A stretch of DNA of 64,000 nt from Alicycliphilus denitrificans K601 (lineage in GTDB: Bacteria > Pseudomonadota > Gammaproteobacteria > Burkholderiales > Burkholderiaceae_C): positions 682,001 through 746,000 of the forward strand of contig NC_015422.1 of assembly GCF_000204645.1 (NCBI RefSeq). The letters are read 5' to 3'. Each line of letters begins with the position of its first letter. The stretch's first letter is position 1. The position numbers and the translations under genes are program-made. Under the pieces are notes generated by a model, which was not told the origin of the DNA, searched no databases, and saw nothing but the letters and a program-made list of their open reading frames with translations. This document shows, in pieces, positions 1 to 7,843 of this stretch.

Positions 1-118
1 GCGCATCCGCGCCTGCTGCGCGGATCTGGGCCTGCAGGTGATCGGCTGGCACGGCAGCGCCATCCAGGGTGGCGACGGCAACCGCGAGTTTTTCATCCAT
101 GCAAGGAGGGCGGCATGA
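1..118 (+). CDS. tlyA: TlyA-family rRNA methyltransferase, C-terminal fragment
   Basis: This is the last 38 codons of a gene that enters from the left edge, read from base 2 to the TGA at 116-118. The residues GLQVIGWHGSAIQGGDGNRE and the following FFIHAR match the C-terminal signature of the TlyA/hemolysin-A family, SAM-dependent RNA 2'-O-methyltransferases with an N-terminal S4 domain. The catalytic part lies outside the window. The stop overlaps the metF start by four bases (ATGA), so the two are probably co-transcribed. The family assignment rests on the C-terminal motif only. Confidence 0.75.
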   Translation, partial: RIRACCADLGLQVIGWHGSAIQGGDGNREFFIHARRAA

Positions 119-942
119 GCCTGCCGGTGAGTTTCGAGTTTTTCCCGCCCAAGACGCCCGAGGGCGCCGACAAGCTGCGCGCCGTGCGCCGGCAGCTGTA
201 CGCGCGCGCGCCGCAGTTCTGCTCCGTCACCTACGGCGCGGGCGGCTCCACGCAGGAGGGCACCTTCGCCACCGTGCGCGCCATCATCGAAGAGGGCGTG
301 GATGCGGCCTCGCACTTCTCCTGCATCGGCGCCACCAAGGCCGGCGTGCGCCAGCAGCTCGCCGAACTCAAGGCCATGGGCGTCAAGCGCCTGGTGGCGC
401 TGCGCGGCGACCTGCCCAGCGGCTACGGGCTGGGCGGCGAATTCCAGTACGCGAGCGACCTCGTCGCCTTCATCCGCCAGGAGACCGGGCGTGACTTCCA
501 CATCGAGGTGGCCGCCTACCCCGAGATGCACCCGCAGGCGCGCAGCCCCGAGGCCGACCTGCAGGCCTTCGCCACCAAGGTGCGCGCCGGGGCCGACTCG
601 GCCATCACCCAGTACTTCTTCAACGCCGACGCCTACAGCCGCTTCGTGGACGACGCGCGCCGCCTGGGCGTGGAGATCCCCATCGTGCCGGGCATCATGC
701 CCATCACCGGCTCCTCGCAGCTGATGCGCTTCTCCGATGCCTGCGGCGCCGAGATCCCGCGCTGGATCCGCCTGCGCCTTCAGGGCTTCGGCGACGACAT
801 GGCCAGCATCCGCGCCTTCGGCCTGGACGTGGTCGGCCGGCTGTGCGAACAGCTCGTGCGCGCGGGCGCGCCGGGCCTGCACTTCTACACCATGAACCAG
901 AGCGCGGCGACGCTGGCGCTCTGCGAGCGGATCGGGTGCTAG
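115..942 (+). CDS. metF: 5,10-methylenetetrahydrofolate reductase
   Basis: This cytosolic 275-residue flavoprotein reduces 5,10-methylene-THF to 5-methyl-THF, supplying the methyl group for methionine synthesis. The TIM-barrel family signatures are visible in order: the N-terminal FEFFPPKTPEG segment with the conserved Glu (residue 8), SVTYGAGGST (37-46), LRGDLP (96-101), and GADSAITQYFFN (159-170) near the folate and flavin sites. Length fits bacterial MetF. The ATG is preceded by GCAAGGAGG at 101-109, a strong ribosome binding site, and overlaps the tlyA stop. No riboswitch is visible because the upstream DNA is coding. Confidence 0.95.
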   Translation: MSLPVSFEFFPPKTPEGADKLRAVRRQLYARAPQFCSVTYGAGGSTQEGTFATVRAIIEEGVDAASHFSCIGATKAGVRQQLAELKAMGVKRLVALRGDLPSGYGLGGEFQYASDLVAFIRQETGRDFHIEVAAYPEMHPQARSPEADLQAFATKVRAGADSAITQYFFNADAYSRFVDDARRLGVEIPIVPGIMPITGSSQLMRFSDACGAEIPRWIRLRLQGFGDDMASIRAFGLDVVGRLCEQLVRAGAPGLHFYTMNQSAATLALCERIGC

Positions 943-968
943 AACGGCACCGCCAGGCCGGGGCTGCT

Positions 969-1688
969 ATGGTGCATGGCATGTCCCTGGTCCGGCCTTC
1001 CCTCCTGCGACGCCTGCTGCCGGCCGTCTGCGCAGCCGTGCTGGCAGGCTGCGCCGTGCAGCAGCCGCAGCCAGCGGCCAAATCCGCCCCTCCCACTGCC
1101 GCCCCGCCAGCGCCTGCCGCCGCGGCAGCGCCTCCCGCCCGGCCGGCGCCCCGCGAGCCGGCGCTGCGCATGAAGCCCGAGCGCCGACCCGGCGAAGGCT
1201 CGGGCGCGCCGGCCCTGCGTGCACCCGAGCCCGAGGCGCCGGTGCTGCTCGCCAGCGGCCAGGCATCCTGGTATGCCGACAGCCTGCACGGGCGGCGCAC
1301 GGCCAACGGCGAGCGCTACGACCGCGAGGAATTCACGGCCGCGCACCGCAGCCTGCCCTTTGGCGCGCGCCTGTGCGTGCGCAGCCTGGTCAACGGCCGC
1401 ACGGTCATCGTGCGCGTGAACGACCGCGGGCCGTTCACGCCCGGGCGCATCATCGACCTGAGCCGCGCCGCGGCAGAGGAGCTCGGCATGGTGGGCCTGG
1501 GCATCAAGCCGGTGGAGCTGTGGCAGCTGGGGGCAGACGACGAGGCCTGCCCCGAAAGCCTGGAGCCGGCCGCCCAGGGCTCGGGCCTGGGGCTGGACGC
1601 CGAGGCCGCCGCCAAGGCGCTGCAGCAGCCCGCGCCCAAGGCGAAGGCGCCAGCCGCGCGCAAGCCGCGGCGCAACAAGCGCCGCTGA
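969..1688 (+). CDS. rlpA: RlpA-family septal-ring lipoprotein
   Basis: This is a 239-residue predicted lipoprotein. The signal peptide (RPSLLRRLLPAVCAAVLAGC) has a lipobox LAGC with the acylated Cys at residue 28. A long Pro/Ala-rich linker follows, then a double-psi beta-barrel domain at about residues 95-185, with ASWYADSLHGRRTANGERYD and the conserved VNDRGPF. Family members act on peptidoglycan lacking stem peptides at the septum. The usual C-terminal SPOR domain is absent; the tail is an Ala/Lys-rich stretch ending in RKPRRNKRR. ATG 969 and ATG 981 are both possible; neither has a clear Shine-Dalgarno. It ends directly against rlmJ, which is convergent. Confidence 0.85.
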   Translation: MVHGMSLVRPSLLRRLLPAVCAAVLAGCAVQQPQPAAKSAPPTAAPPAPAAAAAPPARPAPREPALRMKPERRPGEGSGAPALRAPEPEAPVLLASGQASWYADSLHGRRTANGERYDREEFTAAHRSLPFGARLCVRSLVNGRTVIVRVNDRGPFTPGRIIDLSRAAAEELGMVGLGIKPVELWQLGADDEACPESLEPAAQGSGLGLDAEAAAKALQQPAPKAKAPAARKPRRNKRR

Positions 1689-2582
1689 CTACGGCGCGCC
1701 GCCCTCCAGCGTCCAGGCTGCGTGCCGGTCCTGGGCCAGCAGCTCGGCCATCTGCGGCAGGGCCGCGCGCAGCGCGGCATCGAGCGTGAAGGGCGGGTTG
1801 ATCAGGAACATGCCGCTGGCCGGCAGCCCGGGCCGGCGGCCCGGCGCGGTGCCAGCCGGCGCCGTCTTGCCGGACTTCACCGTCAGCGTGGCGTGCAGCC
1901 AGGACTTGCCGGCCTTCTGTGCCAGGGTCTTGAGCCGGCGCGGCAGCTCATGCGCCTCGGGCCGAGGGATGATGGGATACCAGACGGCGTACACGCCCGT
2001 GGCGAAGCGCTTGAGCGCATCCTGCAGCATGTCCTGCACGCGCGCGTAGTCGCTCTTTATTTCATAGCTGGGGTCGCACAGCACGAGCGCCCTGCGGCTT
2101 GGGGGTGGCAAGAACTGCCTGGCGCCCTCGAAGCCGTCCTGCGCCAGCACCGCCACCTGGCGGCCGGCATCGAGCTGGGCCACATTGCCCGCCAGGGCGC
2201 GCGCGTCCGTGGGGTGCAGCTCGAACAGCTTGAGCCTGTCCTGGGCGCGCAGCAGGCGCTGGGCGATGAAGGGCGAGCCGGGATAGACGCGCGTGGCCTC
2301 GCCCTGGTTGAAGGCGCGCACCATGTCCACGTAGTCCTGCAGCGCCGGCGCCAGCGCGGCGGGCGCGGCAGGCGGGACCAGGCGCAGGATGCCGTCCGCT
2401 GACTCGGCGCTGGTGCTCGCGTAGTCCCCGTCCAGCCGGTACAGGCCCGCGCCGGCATGTGTATCCAGCACGGTGAGAGCCGCGTCTTTCTGTAGAAGAT
2501 GTTGCAAAGTGGCGATGAGCACCGTGTGCTTGAGCACGTCGGCGTGATTGCCTGCATGGAAGGCGTGGCGATAGCTGAACAT
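1689..2582 (-). CDS. rlmJ: 23S rRNA (adenine2030-N6)-methyltransferase
   Basis: This 297-residue cytosolic enzyme methylates N6 of A2030 in 23S rRNA. The start chosen gives MFSYRHAFHAGNHADVLKH, which matches the conserved N-terminus of the family; an upstream in-frame start would add eight residues not typical of RlmJ. THAGAGLY (41-48) is the SAM-binding region. DPSYE (170-174) replaces the usual DPPY-type catalytic motif of N6-adenine methyltransferases, and RlmJ commonly has a DPPYE here. It is transcribed toward rlpA and its stop abuts the rlpA stop. Confidence 0.93.
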   Translation of the reverse strand: MFSYRHAFHAGNHADVLKHTVLIATLQHLLQKDAALTVLDTHAGAGLYRLDGDYASTSAESADGILRLVPPAAPAALAPALQDYVDMVRAFNQGEATRVYPGSPFIAQRLLRAQDRLKLFELHPTDARALAGNVAQLDAGRQVAVLAQDGFEGARQFLPPPSRRALVLCDPSYEIKSDYARVQDMLQDALKRFATGVYAVWYPIIPRPEAHELPRRLKTLAQKAGKSWLHATLTVKSGKTAPAGTAPGRRPGLPASGMFLINPPFTLDAALRAALPQMAELLAQDRHAAWTLEGGAP

Positions 2583-2782
2583 GCGCCCAATGGTAGCGAG
2601 CCGCATGCGCTCGCCGTCATGGCCGAGTGATGTTTTTGGCCGACAGATGCGCTTTGTTGCCGACCGCGGCGGCGGCCTGCGCCATCATGGCGGCCCTTGA
2701 CCGTCTGCCGGCGCATCGACCATGGGCGTGCGCGCGAGCCGCGCTTCCCACCTTGCCAGCCATCGCACCCATCCCCGCCCCC

Positions 2783-4579
2783 ATGTCCGCCGTTCCCCGT
2801 CCCAGCCACGCCGATGCCTTGCCGCCGGGCACGCGGCTCGGCGAGTTCGAGGTGCAGGCCCTGCTGGGCGTGGGCGGCTTCGGCATGGTCTACCAGGCGT
2901 TCGACCATTCCCTGCAGCGCTGCGTGGCCATCAAGGAGTACATGCCCGCGTCGCTGGCCGGGCGCGCGGACGGGCATTCGCTGTGGGTGCGCTCCTCGTC
3001 GAACGAACAGTCGTTCCAGGCGGGCCTGGCCTCGTTCGTGGACGAGGCGCGGCTGCTCGCGCGCTTCGACCACCCCAGCCTGGTCAAGGTGTTCCGCTTC
3101 TGGGAGGCCAATCACACGGCCTACATGGTCATGCCCCTGTACCGCGGCATGACGCTCAAGCAGGCGCGCGCCCACATGCGCACGCCCCCGCCCGAGGCCT
3201 GGCTGCGTACGCTGCTGTGGTCGGTCACGAGCGCGCTGCGTGTGCTGCACGACGGGCAGACGCTGCACCGCGACATATCGCCGGACAACATCTTCCTGCA
3301 GGACCACGGGCCGCCGGTGCTGCTGGACCTGGGTGCGGCGCGCCACGCGATCGGCGGCGGCAGCCATGGGCATGCGGCCGTGCTCAAGGTCCATTACGCC
3401 CCGCTGGAACAGTACGCCGACGCGTCGGCCGAGCTGGGGCAGGGCCCCTGGAGCGACCTGTACGCGCTGGGCGCCGTGGTCCACGGCTGCCTGTGCAACG
3501 ACACGCCGCTGCCCGCTACGCTGCGCGCCGTGCGCGACCGCATGGTGCCGTTCCCGCGCGTGGCGCGCACGGTGCGCAGGCAGTTCGGCATCGAATACTC
3601 GCGCCCCTTCGTCGAGGCCATCGCCCAGTGCCTGGCGCTGCAGCCGCAGGAGCGGCCGCAGTCCGTCGCCGACTTCGTGCAGGCCATGGGCATGGCGGAG
3701 GCGCCCGCGGGGCTGGAGTCCTTCGACTTCCGGGACGCGCTGGGCGACATCTGGGTCGAGCCGCAGAGCAAGGACGCCCAGGGCGTGGCCGTGCCCATGA
3801 TCGACGCCATGACGCTGTCGCAGCCGCAGTCCGCGCCGCTGGCGGTATCCGCCGCGCAACGGGCGGGCGAGGCTTCCACCGCAGTGGCGGATGCCGGTGC
3901 CGCGCCGGCGTTCGCCGACACGCAGGTCGCGCCGCCGCCCTCGCGCGAGCGCCCGCCGCGGCGCCGGCACCGCGTGCGCGCCCAGGGCCGCGGCCATGGG
4001 ACTGCGGCGGGGCAGCCAGGCAAGGCGGACATCTCTTCGGGCGCGGCGGCGCAGGTGCACCGCACCGGCGGGCAGGCGCCGATGATGTGGGCCATGGCCG
4101 GGTCCGTGGCCGCCATGGCCCTCGTGGGCAGCCTGTGGTGGATGCAGCGCGAGCGCGCGCCGCACCGCACCCCGGAGAGCGAGATCATCACCGAACTGGC
4201 GGAGCCGGCGCCGCCCCCGGGGCTGATGCGCGCGACGCACGAGGTCACCGCCAGCGCCCTGCTTCACCCCGCGGACATGGGGCTCGCGCCGGCCGCTGAG
4301 GTGGCCAGGCCCATGCCCGCGCGCCGCGAGGGCGAGATCCCCGCCCCGCCGCCCGCGCCCGTGGCCGTGCAGCAGGCCATGCCCGCGCCAGCGCCGCCCG
4401 CACCGCGCGCGGCGCCGCCGGGGCCGGACGAGGCATGCGCGTCCGCGGGTTTCTTCGCGCGGCCCATGTGCATCCACCGGGAATGTCAGAAGGCCGGCAT
4501 GGCGCGCCACCCCGTCTGCGTGGAAAACCGCCTCAGGCATGAGGAGCAGGAACTGCAGCGCCAGCTTTACGCGCAATAG
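2783..4579 (+). CDS. Membrane-anchored Ser/Thr protein kinase
   Basis: This 598-residue protein has an N-terminal Hanks-type kinase domain (about residues 15-300): glycine loop GVGGFGMV (29-36), ATP-binding Lys in VAIKEY (51), catalytic HRDISPDN (162-169) and a DLG variant of the DFG metal motif (182-184). A Pro/Ala/Arg-rich linker is followed by one transmembrane segment (about 433-453, MAGSVAAMALVGSLWW) and a Pro-rich, probably periplasmic tail with several Cys near the C-terminus. The start was placed at the ATG just before the kinase domain; in-frame starts up to 52 codons upstream exist. The substrate is unknown. It stands alone, 145 bp before rplM. Confidence 0.85.
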   Translation: MSAVPRPSHADALPPGTRLGEFEVQALLGVGGFGMVYQAFDHSLQRCVAIKEYMPASLAGRADGHSLWVRSSSNEQSFQAGLASFVDEARLLARFDHPSLVKVFRFWEANHTAYMVMPLYRGMTLKQARAHMRTPPPEAWLRTLLWSVTSALRVLHDGQTLHRDISPDNIFLQDHGPPVLLDLGAARHAIGGGSHGHAAVLKVHYAPLEQYADASAELGQGPWSDLYALGAVVHGCLCNDTPLPATLRAVRDRMVPFPRVARTVRRQFGIEYSRPFVEAIAQCLALQPQERPQSVADFVQAMGMAEAPAGLESFDFRDALGDIWVEPQSKDAQGVAVPMIDAMTLSQPQSAPLAVSAAQRAGEASTAVADAGAAPAFADTQVAPPPSRERPPRRRHRVRAQGRGHGTAAGQPGKADISSGAAAQVHRTGGQAPMMWAMAGSVAAMALVGSLWWMQRERAPHRTPESEIITELAEPAPPPGLMRATHEVTASALLHPADMGLAPAAEVARPMPARREGEIPAPPPAPVAVQQAMPAPAPPAPRAAPPGPDEACASAGFFARPMCIHRECQKAGMARHPVCVENRLRHEEQELQRQLYAQ

Positions 4580-4605
4580 ACCTGCGCCGCGTGGTTTCGT
4601 ATAAT
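4577..4605 (+). promoter_or_regulatory. Sigma-70 promoter of rplM-rpsI
   Basis: TAGACC at 4577-4582 and a perfect TATAAT at 4600-4605 are separated by 17 bp. This fits a strong housekeeping promoter. Transcription would start near 4612, leaving a leader of about 110 nt before rplM. Confidence 0.8.
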
Positions 4606-4723
4606 GGCAGGCTTCGCAGCGATTTTTGGTCCCGCGGCGGAGCATGCACCCACCTAAGAGGCTCCCGCCAGAGGAGCACCGACCGTGGAAAAGGACCGTC
4701 AAACCCTCTCAGAAGAGAAACTC

Positions 4724-5152
4724 ATGACTACTTTCAGCGCAAAGCCCGCTGAGGTCGTGCACGAGTGGTTTGTGATTGACGCCACCGACAAGGTGCTCGG
4801 ACGTGTCGCCAGCGAAGTGGCACTCCGTCTGCGCGGCAAGCACAAAGCCATTTACACGCCTCACGTCGACACCGGTGACTTCATCGTCGTCGTCAATGCA
4901 TCCAAGCTCAAGGTCACCGGCACCAAGTCGCTCGACAAGGTGTACTACCGCCACTCGGGCTACCCCGGCGGCATCACGGCCACCAACTTCCGCGACCTGC
5001 AGGCCAAGCATCCCGGCCGCGCCCTGGAAAAGGCCGTCAAGGGCATGCTGCCCAAGGGCCCCCTGGGCTACGCCATGATCAAGAAGCTGAAGGTCTACGG
5101 CGGGGCGGAGCATCCGCACAGCGCCCAGCAGCCCAAGCCCCTGGCAATCTAA
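4724..5152 (+). CDS. rplM: 50S ribosomal protein L13
   Basis: L13 is a 142-residue protein of the large ribosomal subunit that binds 23S rRNA early in assembly. The sequence is near-identical in pattern to betaproteobacterial L13: [40 protein letters not shown], then [20 protein letters not shown]. The ATG at 4724 gives the usual MTTFSAKP N-terminus; an in-frame GTG at 4685 would add 13 atypical residues. It is followed 9 bp later by rpsI in the conserved rplM-rpsI operon, driven by the promoter at 4577-4605. Confidence 0.97.
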   Translation: MTTFSAKPAEVVHEWFVIDATDKVLGRVASEVALRLRGKHKAIYTPHVDTGDFIVVVNASKLKVTGTKSLDKVYYRHSGYPGGITATNFRDLQAKHPGRALEKAVKGMLPKGPLGYAMIKKLKVYGGAEHPHSAQQPKPLAI

Positions 5153-5161
5153 GGAGCCGAG

Positions 5162-5554
5162 ATGATTGGTGAATGGAACAATGGCACCGGCCGTCGCAAG
5201 TCCAGCGTCGCCCGTGTGTTTCTGAAGAAGGGCTCCGGCAAGATCACGGTGAATGGCAAGGACATTCAGCAGTACTTCGGCCGCGAGACCTCGATCATGA
5301 TTACCAAGCAGCCGCTGGTGCTGACCGGTAACGTCGAAGCCTTCGACATCCAGATCAACGTGCACGGCGGCGGCGAATCCGGCCAGGCCGGCGCTGCCCG
5401 CCACGGCATCACGCGCGCCCTGATCGACTATGACGCAGCGCTCAAGCCCCAGCTCAGCGCCGCCGGCTTCGTGACCCGCGACGCCCGCGAGGTCGAGCGC
5501 AAGAAGGTCGGCCTGCACTCCGCACGCCGCGCCAAGCAGTTCTCCAAGCGCTGA
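5162..5554 (+). CDS. rpsI: 30S ribosomal protein S9
   Basis: S9 (130 residues) is a small-subunit protein whose C-terminal tail reaches the P-site tRNA. Conserved blocks are [19 protein letters not shown] at the N-terminus, [15 protein letters not shown] in the middle, and the C-terminal [11 protein letters not shown] ending in the invariant Lys-Arg. AAGGAG lies 7 bp before the ATG. It is the second and last gene of the rplM operon, ended by the hairpin at 5577-5602. Confidence 0.98.
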   Translation: MIGEWNNGTGRRKSSVARVFLKKGSGKITVNGKDIQQYFGRETSIMITKQPLVLTGNVEAFDIQINVHGGGESGQAGAARHGITRALIDYDAALKPQLSAAGFVTRDAREVERKKVGLHSARRAKQFSKR

Positions 5555-5576
5555 TCCGCGCAGGTTCTGCCCATCC

Positions 5577-5602
5577 ACAAGGCCACCCTCGGGTGGCCTT
5601 GT
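5577..5602 (+). terminator. Terminator after rpsI
   Basis: A perfect 12-bp inverted repeat (ACAAGGCCACCC, loop TC, GGGTGGCCTTGT) sits 22 bp after the rpsI stop. Only a weak T stretch follows (GCTTTCC), so termination may rely mainly on the stable stem. Confidence 0.8.
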
Positions 5603-5717
5603 GCTTTCCAGGGGCCACCAAAAGGCCCCATGGACTCTGGCGGCAAAGCCGCAGGCCCCCCGGCTGCCAGGCAGTTTGCAGTAGCATCCATCCAGTTCTT
5701 GAACATTGGAGCAATCC

Positions 5718-6092
5718 ATGAGCGCCGTTGCCACCCCCGCCGATACCGAAATGCCCGCACCCATCCTCTTCACTGACAGCGCGGCGGCCAAGGTAGCCGA
5801 GCTGATCGCCGAGGAGGGCAACCCCGACCTCAAGCTGCGCGTGTTCGTGCAGGGGGGCGGCTGCTCGGGCTTCCAGTACGGCTTCACATTCGACGAAATC
5901 ACCAACGAGGACGACACCACCATGACGAAGAATGGCGTGTCGCTGCTCATCGACGCCATGAGCTACCAGTACCTCGTGGGCGCCGAGATCGACTACAAGG
6001 AAGACCTGCAGGGCGCGCAGTTCGTCATCAAGAACCCCAATGCCGAGACCACCTGCGGCTGCGGTTCGAGCTTCTCGGTCCAGGATCAGTGA
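5718..6092 (+). CDS. erpA: Iron-sulfur cluster insertion protein
   Basis: This 124-residue A-type carrier delivers [4Fe-4S] or [2Fe-2S] clusters to apo-enzymes. The HesB/IscA fold signatures are [11 protein letters not shown] with the first Cys and CGCGSSF with the C-terminal Cys pair. The ATG at 5718 gives [11 protein letters not shown]; an in-frame TTG four codons upstream is less likely, and TTGGAG lies 7 bp before the ATG. It is monocistronic. Its downstream terminator, formerly shared with convergent anmK, has been split by the element at 6134-6666. Confidence 0.94.
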   Translation: MSAVATPADTEMPAPILFTDSAAAKVAELIAEEGNPDLKLRVFVQGGGCSGFQYGFTFDEITNEDDTTMTKNGVSLLIDAMSYQYLVGAEIDYKEDLQGAQFVIKNPNAETTCGCGSSFSVQDQ

Positions 6093-6224
6093 CCGCGGGG
6101 TCCCTCCCTCAATGAAAAAAACCGCCCGAAGGCCTAGCCGTTCCGTTAAGGAGTTGCTAAGCGCCCGCCGGAACCTCATTGATTGCCCTCCAGCCTCGCG
6201 CTGTGAGGAGCTTTCTTCTGGGGC

Positions 6225-6605
6225 TCAATGAGTTGCCGGCGCCCGCTGGCGAGGCGGTTCGCCAGGCACGAAGTAGAGGATGTCTTCCTCTGCCACGGGG
6301 CCTGGGCGTGCGAGGTTGCTTTGCATGGGAAAGATTTCCCCGCAAAGCAGGCATTTGAGGCTTGGGAGTGACCTCCCTGTCGCCCCGACGATGCAATCGC
6401 CCGGCATCGGCTCGGCGCCGCCTCCGAACGGTCGACCTCGCTTACGGTCATGCAGCGGCGCCACCCCAAAGTTCAGGCAGCAGGGGTTCTTGCAATGGTT
6501 GACCTGGATGCCGGCGGCCGTCGGCGGATACCGCCACGGCCACTTCTTCAGCCTCCCAGACCCTGAAGGAGATTTTTCTTCTGACAAAAAAGGGCTCCAG
6601 TCCAA
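6225..6605 (-). pseudogene. Possible truncated transposase N-terminal zinc ribbon
   Basis: An open minus-strand frame of 126 codons fills most of the element. It has two Cys pairs in a zinc-ribbon-like spacing (CKNPCCLNFG and LKCLLCGEIFP), a pattern I associate with N-terminal zinc ribbons of some IS transposases. No catalytic DDE domain follows. The only start is a TTG in the loop of the terminator hairpin at 6592-6616, so it is unlikely to be expressed as drawn. Probably a relic of the parent transposase; the family is not established. Confidence 0.35.
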
Positions 6606-6616
6606 GACTGGAGCCC
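6586..6616 (-). terminator. Terminator inside the element, facing anmK transcription
   Basis: An 11-bp perfect stem (GGGCTCCAGTC, loop CAA, GACTGGAGCCC at 6592-6616) is followed on the minus strand by six Ts (6591-6586). It would stop minus-strand readthrough from anmK soon after it enters the element, and so partly replaces the destroyed terminator. Confidence 0.75.
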
Positions 6617-6703
6617 ATTCTGTAACAATCAGCAGAGCCTTAGCAACCCCTTAACGGAACGGCTAGCCCGAAGGCGGTTTTTTTCATTGCCGGCAAACTG
6701 GAA

Positions 6704-7828
6704 TCAGGCAGGGTAGATGGCACCGAGGATGCGCGCGCCGCGGGCACCGGTCACGCTGGGCAGGTTGGCCGCCTCTCCCGCCATGCACTGGCGCGCCAGC
6801 CAGGCGAAGGCTGCAGCCTCCACCTGCAGCGGCGGCAGGCCGTGGCACCCCGAGTCCTCGACGCCGACACCCGGCAGCAGCGCCTGCAGGCGCTCCATCA
6901 GGTACTGGTTCAGCGCGCCGCCGCCGCAGACGATGAGCAGCCCGCACTCGGGCGCGTGGCGCCGCAGCTCCTGGGCGCAGCTCCGGGCGGTGAATTCGGC
7001 CAGCGTGGCCTGCACGTCCTGCGGACTGGCGTCGCCGCTTCCCGTGCCGTCCAGCTGCCGCGCCAGCCAGCGGGGGTTGAACAGGTCGCGTCCCGTGCTC
7101 TTGGGTGGGGGGGCGGCCAGGAAGGGCTCGGCCAGCATGGCGTGGAGCAGGGCGCCAATGGGCCGGCCGCTGCGGGCCCAGGCGCCCGCCGCGTCGTAGG
7201 GCCGGCCCGTGTGGCGCTCGCACCAGTGGTCCATGAGGGCGTTGGCGGGGCCGCAGTCGAAGCCGAGCACGCCGCCGCCGGCGCGCAGGATGCTCAGGTT
7301 GGAGATGCCGCCCAGGTTCAACACGGCCACCGTGCGCCCCGCTTGGCCGAACACGCCCTGGTGGAAGGCGGGCACCAGCGGCGCCCCCTGGCCGCCGGCG
7401 GCGACGTCGCGGCTGCGGAAGTCCGCCACCACGGTGATGCCCGTGCATTCGGCCAGCAGGGCCGGGTTGTTGAGCTGCAGCGTGTAGCCCGTGCCGCCGA
7501 AGGCCTGGGGCCGGTGGCGCACCGTCTGGCCGTGGGCGCCTATGGCGTGCACCGCCTCGGGGGGCAGCCCGGCCTGCGCGAGCAGGCCGTGCACGAGCCC
7601 GGCATAGCCGCGCGCCAGGGCATTCGCGGCCAGCGCGGCGCGGTGCAGCTCGTCGTTGCCGCTGGTATTGAGGGCGAGGAGTTCTGCTCTTAAATCAGGA
7701 GCTAATGGGGCAGACCCATGAAGCGCTACCCGGCATTTTCCCTCTGAAAACTCGGCCAGAACCCCATCGATGCCGTCGAGCGAGGTGCCCGACATCAGCC
7801 CGAAGTACCACCGCGCCCGGCTGTCCAC
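6704..7828 (-). CDS. anmK: Anhydro-N-acetylmuramic acid kinase
   Basis: This 374-residue cytosolic sugar kinase of peptidoglycan recycling hydrolyses and phosphorylates 1,6-anhydro-MurNAc to MurNAc-6-phosphate. Visible motifs are the N-terminal FGLMSGTSLDGID, GAHGQTVRHRP, the NLGGISNLS ATP-site segment, GFDCGPANALMD and CGGGALNQYLMERL near the C-terminus. Length is typical. The GTG start at 7828 lies 15 bp after the stop of the M23 peptidase gene, with AAGG just after that stop serving as ribosome binding site, so the two form an operon pairing wall degradation and recycling. A lower-GC stretch at about 7688-7742 resembles the Comamonadaceae interspersed repeat. Confidence 0.95.
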   Translation of the reverse strand: MDSRARWYFGLMSGTSLDGIDGVLAEFSEGKCRVALHGSAPLAPDLRAELLALNTSGNDELHRAALAANALARGYAGLVHGLLAQAGLPPEAVHAIGAHGQTVRHRPQAFGGTGYTLQLNNPALLAECTGITVVADFRSRDVAAGGQGAPLVPAFHQGVFGQAGRTVAVLNLGGISNLSILRAGGGVLGFDCGPANALMDHWCERHTGRPYDAAGAWARSGRPIGALLHAMLAEPFLAAPPPKSTGRDLFNPRWLARQLDGTGSGDASPQDVQATLAEFTARSCAQELRRHAPECGLLIVCGGGALNQYLMERLQALLPGVGVEDSGCHGLPPLQVEAAAFAWLARQCMAGEAANLPSVTGARGARILGAIYPA

Positions 7829-7843
7829 TGGTGGGCGGCGCCT

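Larger units (their letters stand above)
6134..6666. mobile_element. 533-bp non-autonomous (MITE-like) element with 28-bp TIRs
   Basis: The terminal inverted repeats begin CTAGCCGTTCCGTTAAGG and continue GTTGCTAAG, matching 27 of 28 positions between the two ends (6134-6161 and the complement of 6639-6666). The flanks carry CCCGAAGGC on both sides (6125-6133 and 6667-6675); with one ambiguous G the duplication is 10 bp. The target is the loop of the erpA/anmK terminator. No full transposase is present. The interior holds a degenerate minus-strand frame with zinc-ribbon cysteines and an inward-placed terminator near the right end. The IS family was not identified. Confidence 0.8.
6111..6688. 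terminator. Shared erpA/anmK bidirectional terminator, split by an insertion
   Basis: The left arm AATGAAAAAAACCGCC (6111-6126) and the right arm GGCGGTTTTTTTCATT (6673-6688) are perfect 16-bp reverse complements. Joined by the CGAA tetraloop still present on both sides, they form a classic bidirectional rho-independent terminator for the convergent genes. The arms are now 546 bp apart because an element with its target duplication sits in the loop, so the hairpin probably no longer forms efficiently. Confidence 0.85.

Noticed and set aside
843..968. N-terminal extension of rlpA overlapping metF
   Set aside because: It would place the lipoprotein signal peptide far inside the protein; ATG 969 or 981 keeps the lipobox near the N-terminus.
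2057..4702. A very long minus-strand open frame (881 codons) across rlmJ and the kinase gene
   Set aside because: It is antisense to two clearly recognisable proteins and its translation is Arg/His/Gly-rich low-complexity, as expected from the GC-rich opposite strand.
7688..7742. Insertion disrupting anmK
   Set aside because: The frame stays open, protein length is normal, and family motifs on both sides are in register; at most an old repeat was absorbed into the gene.
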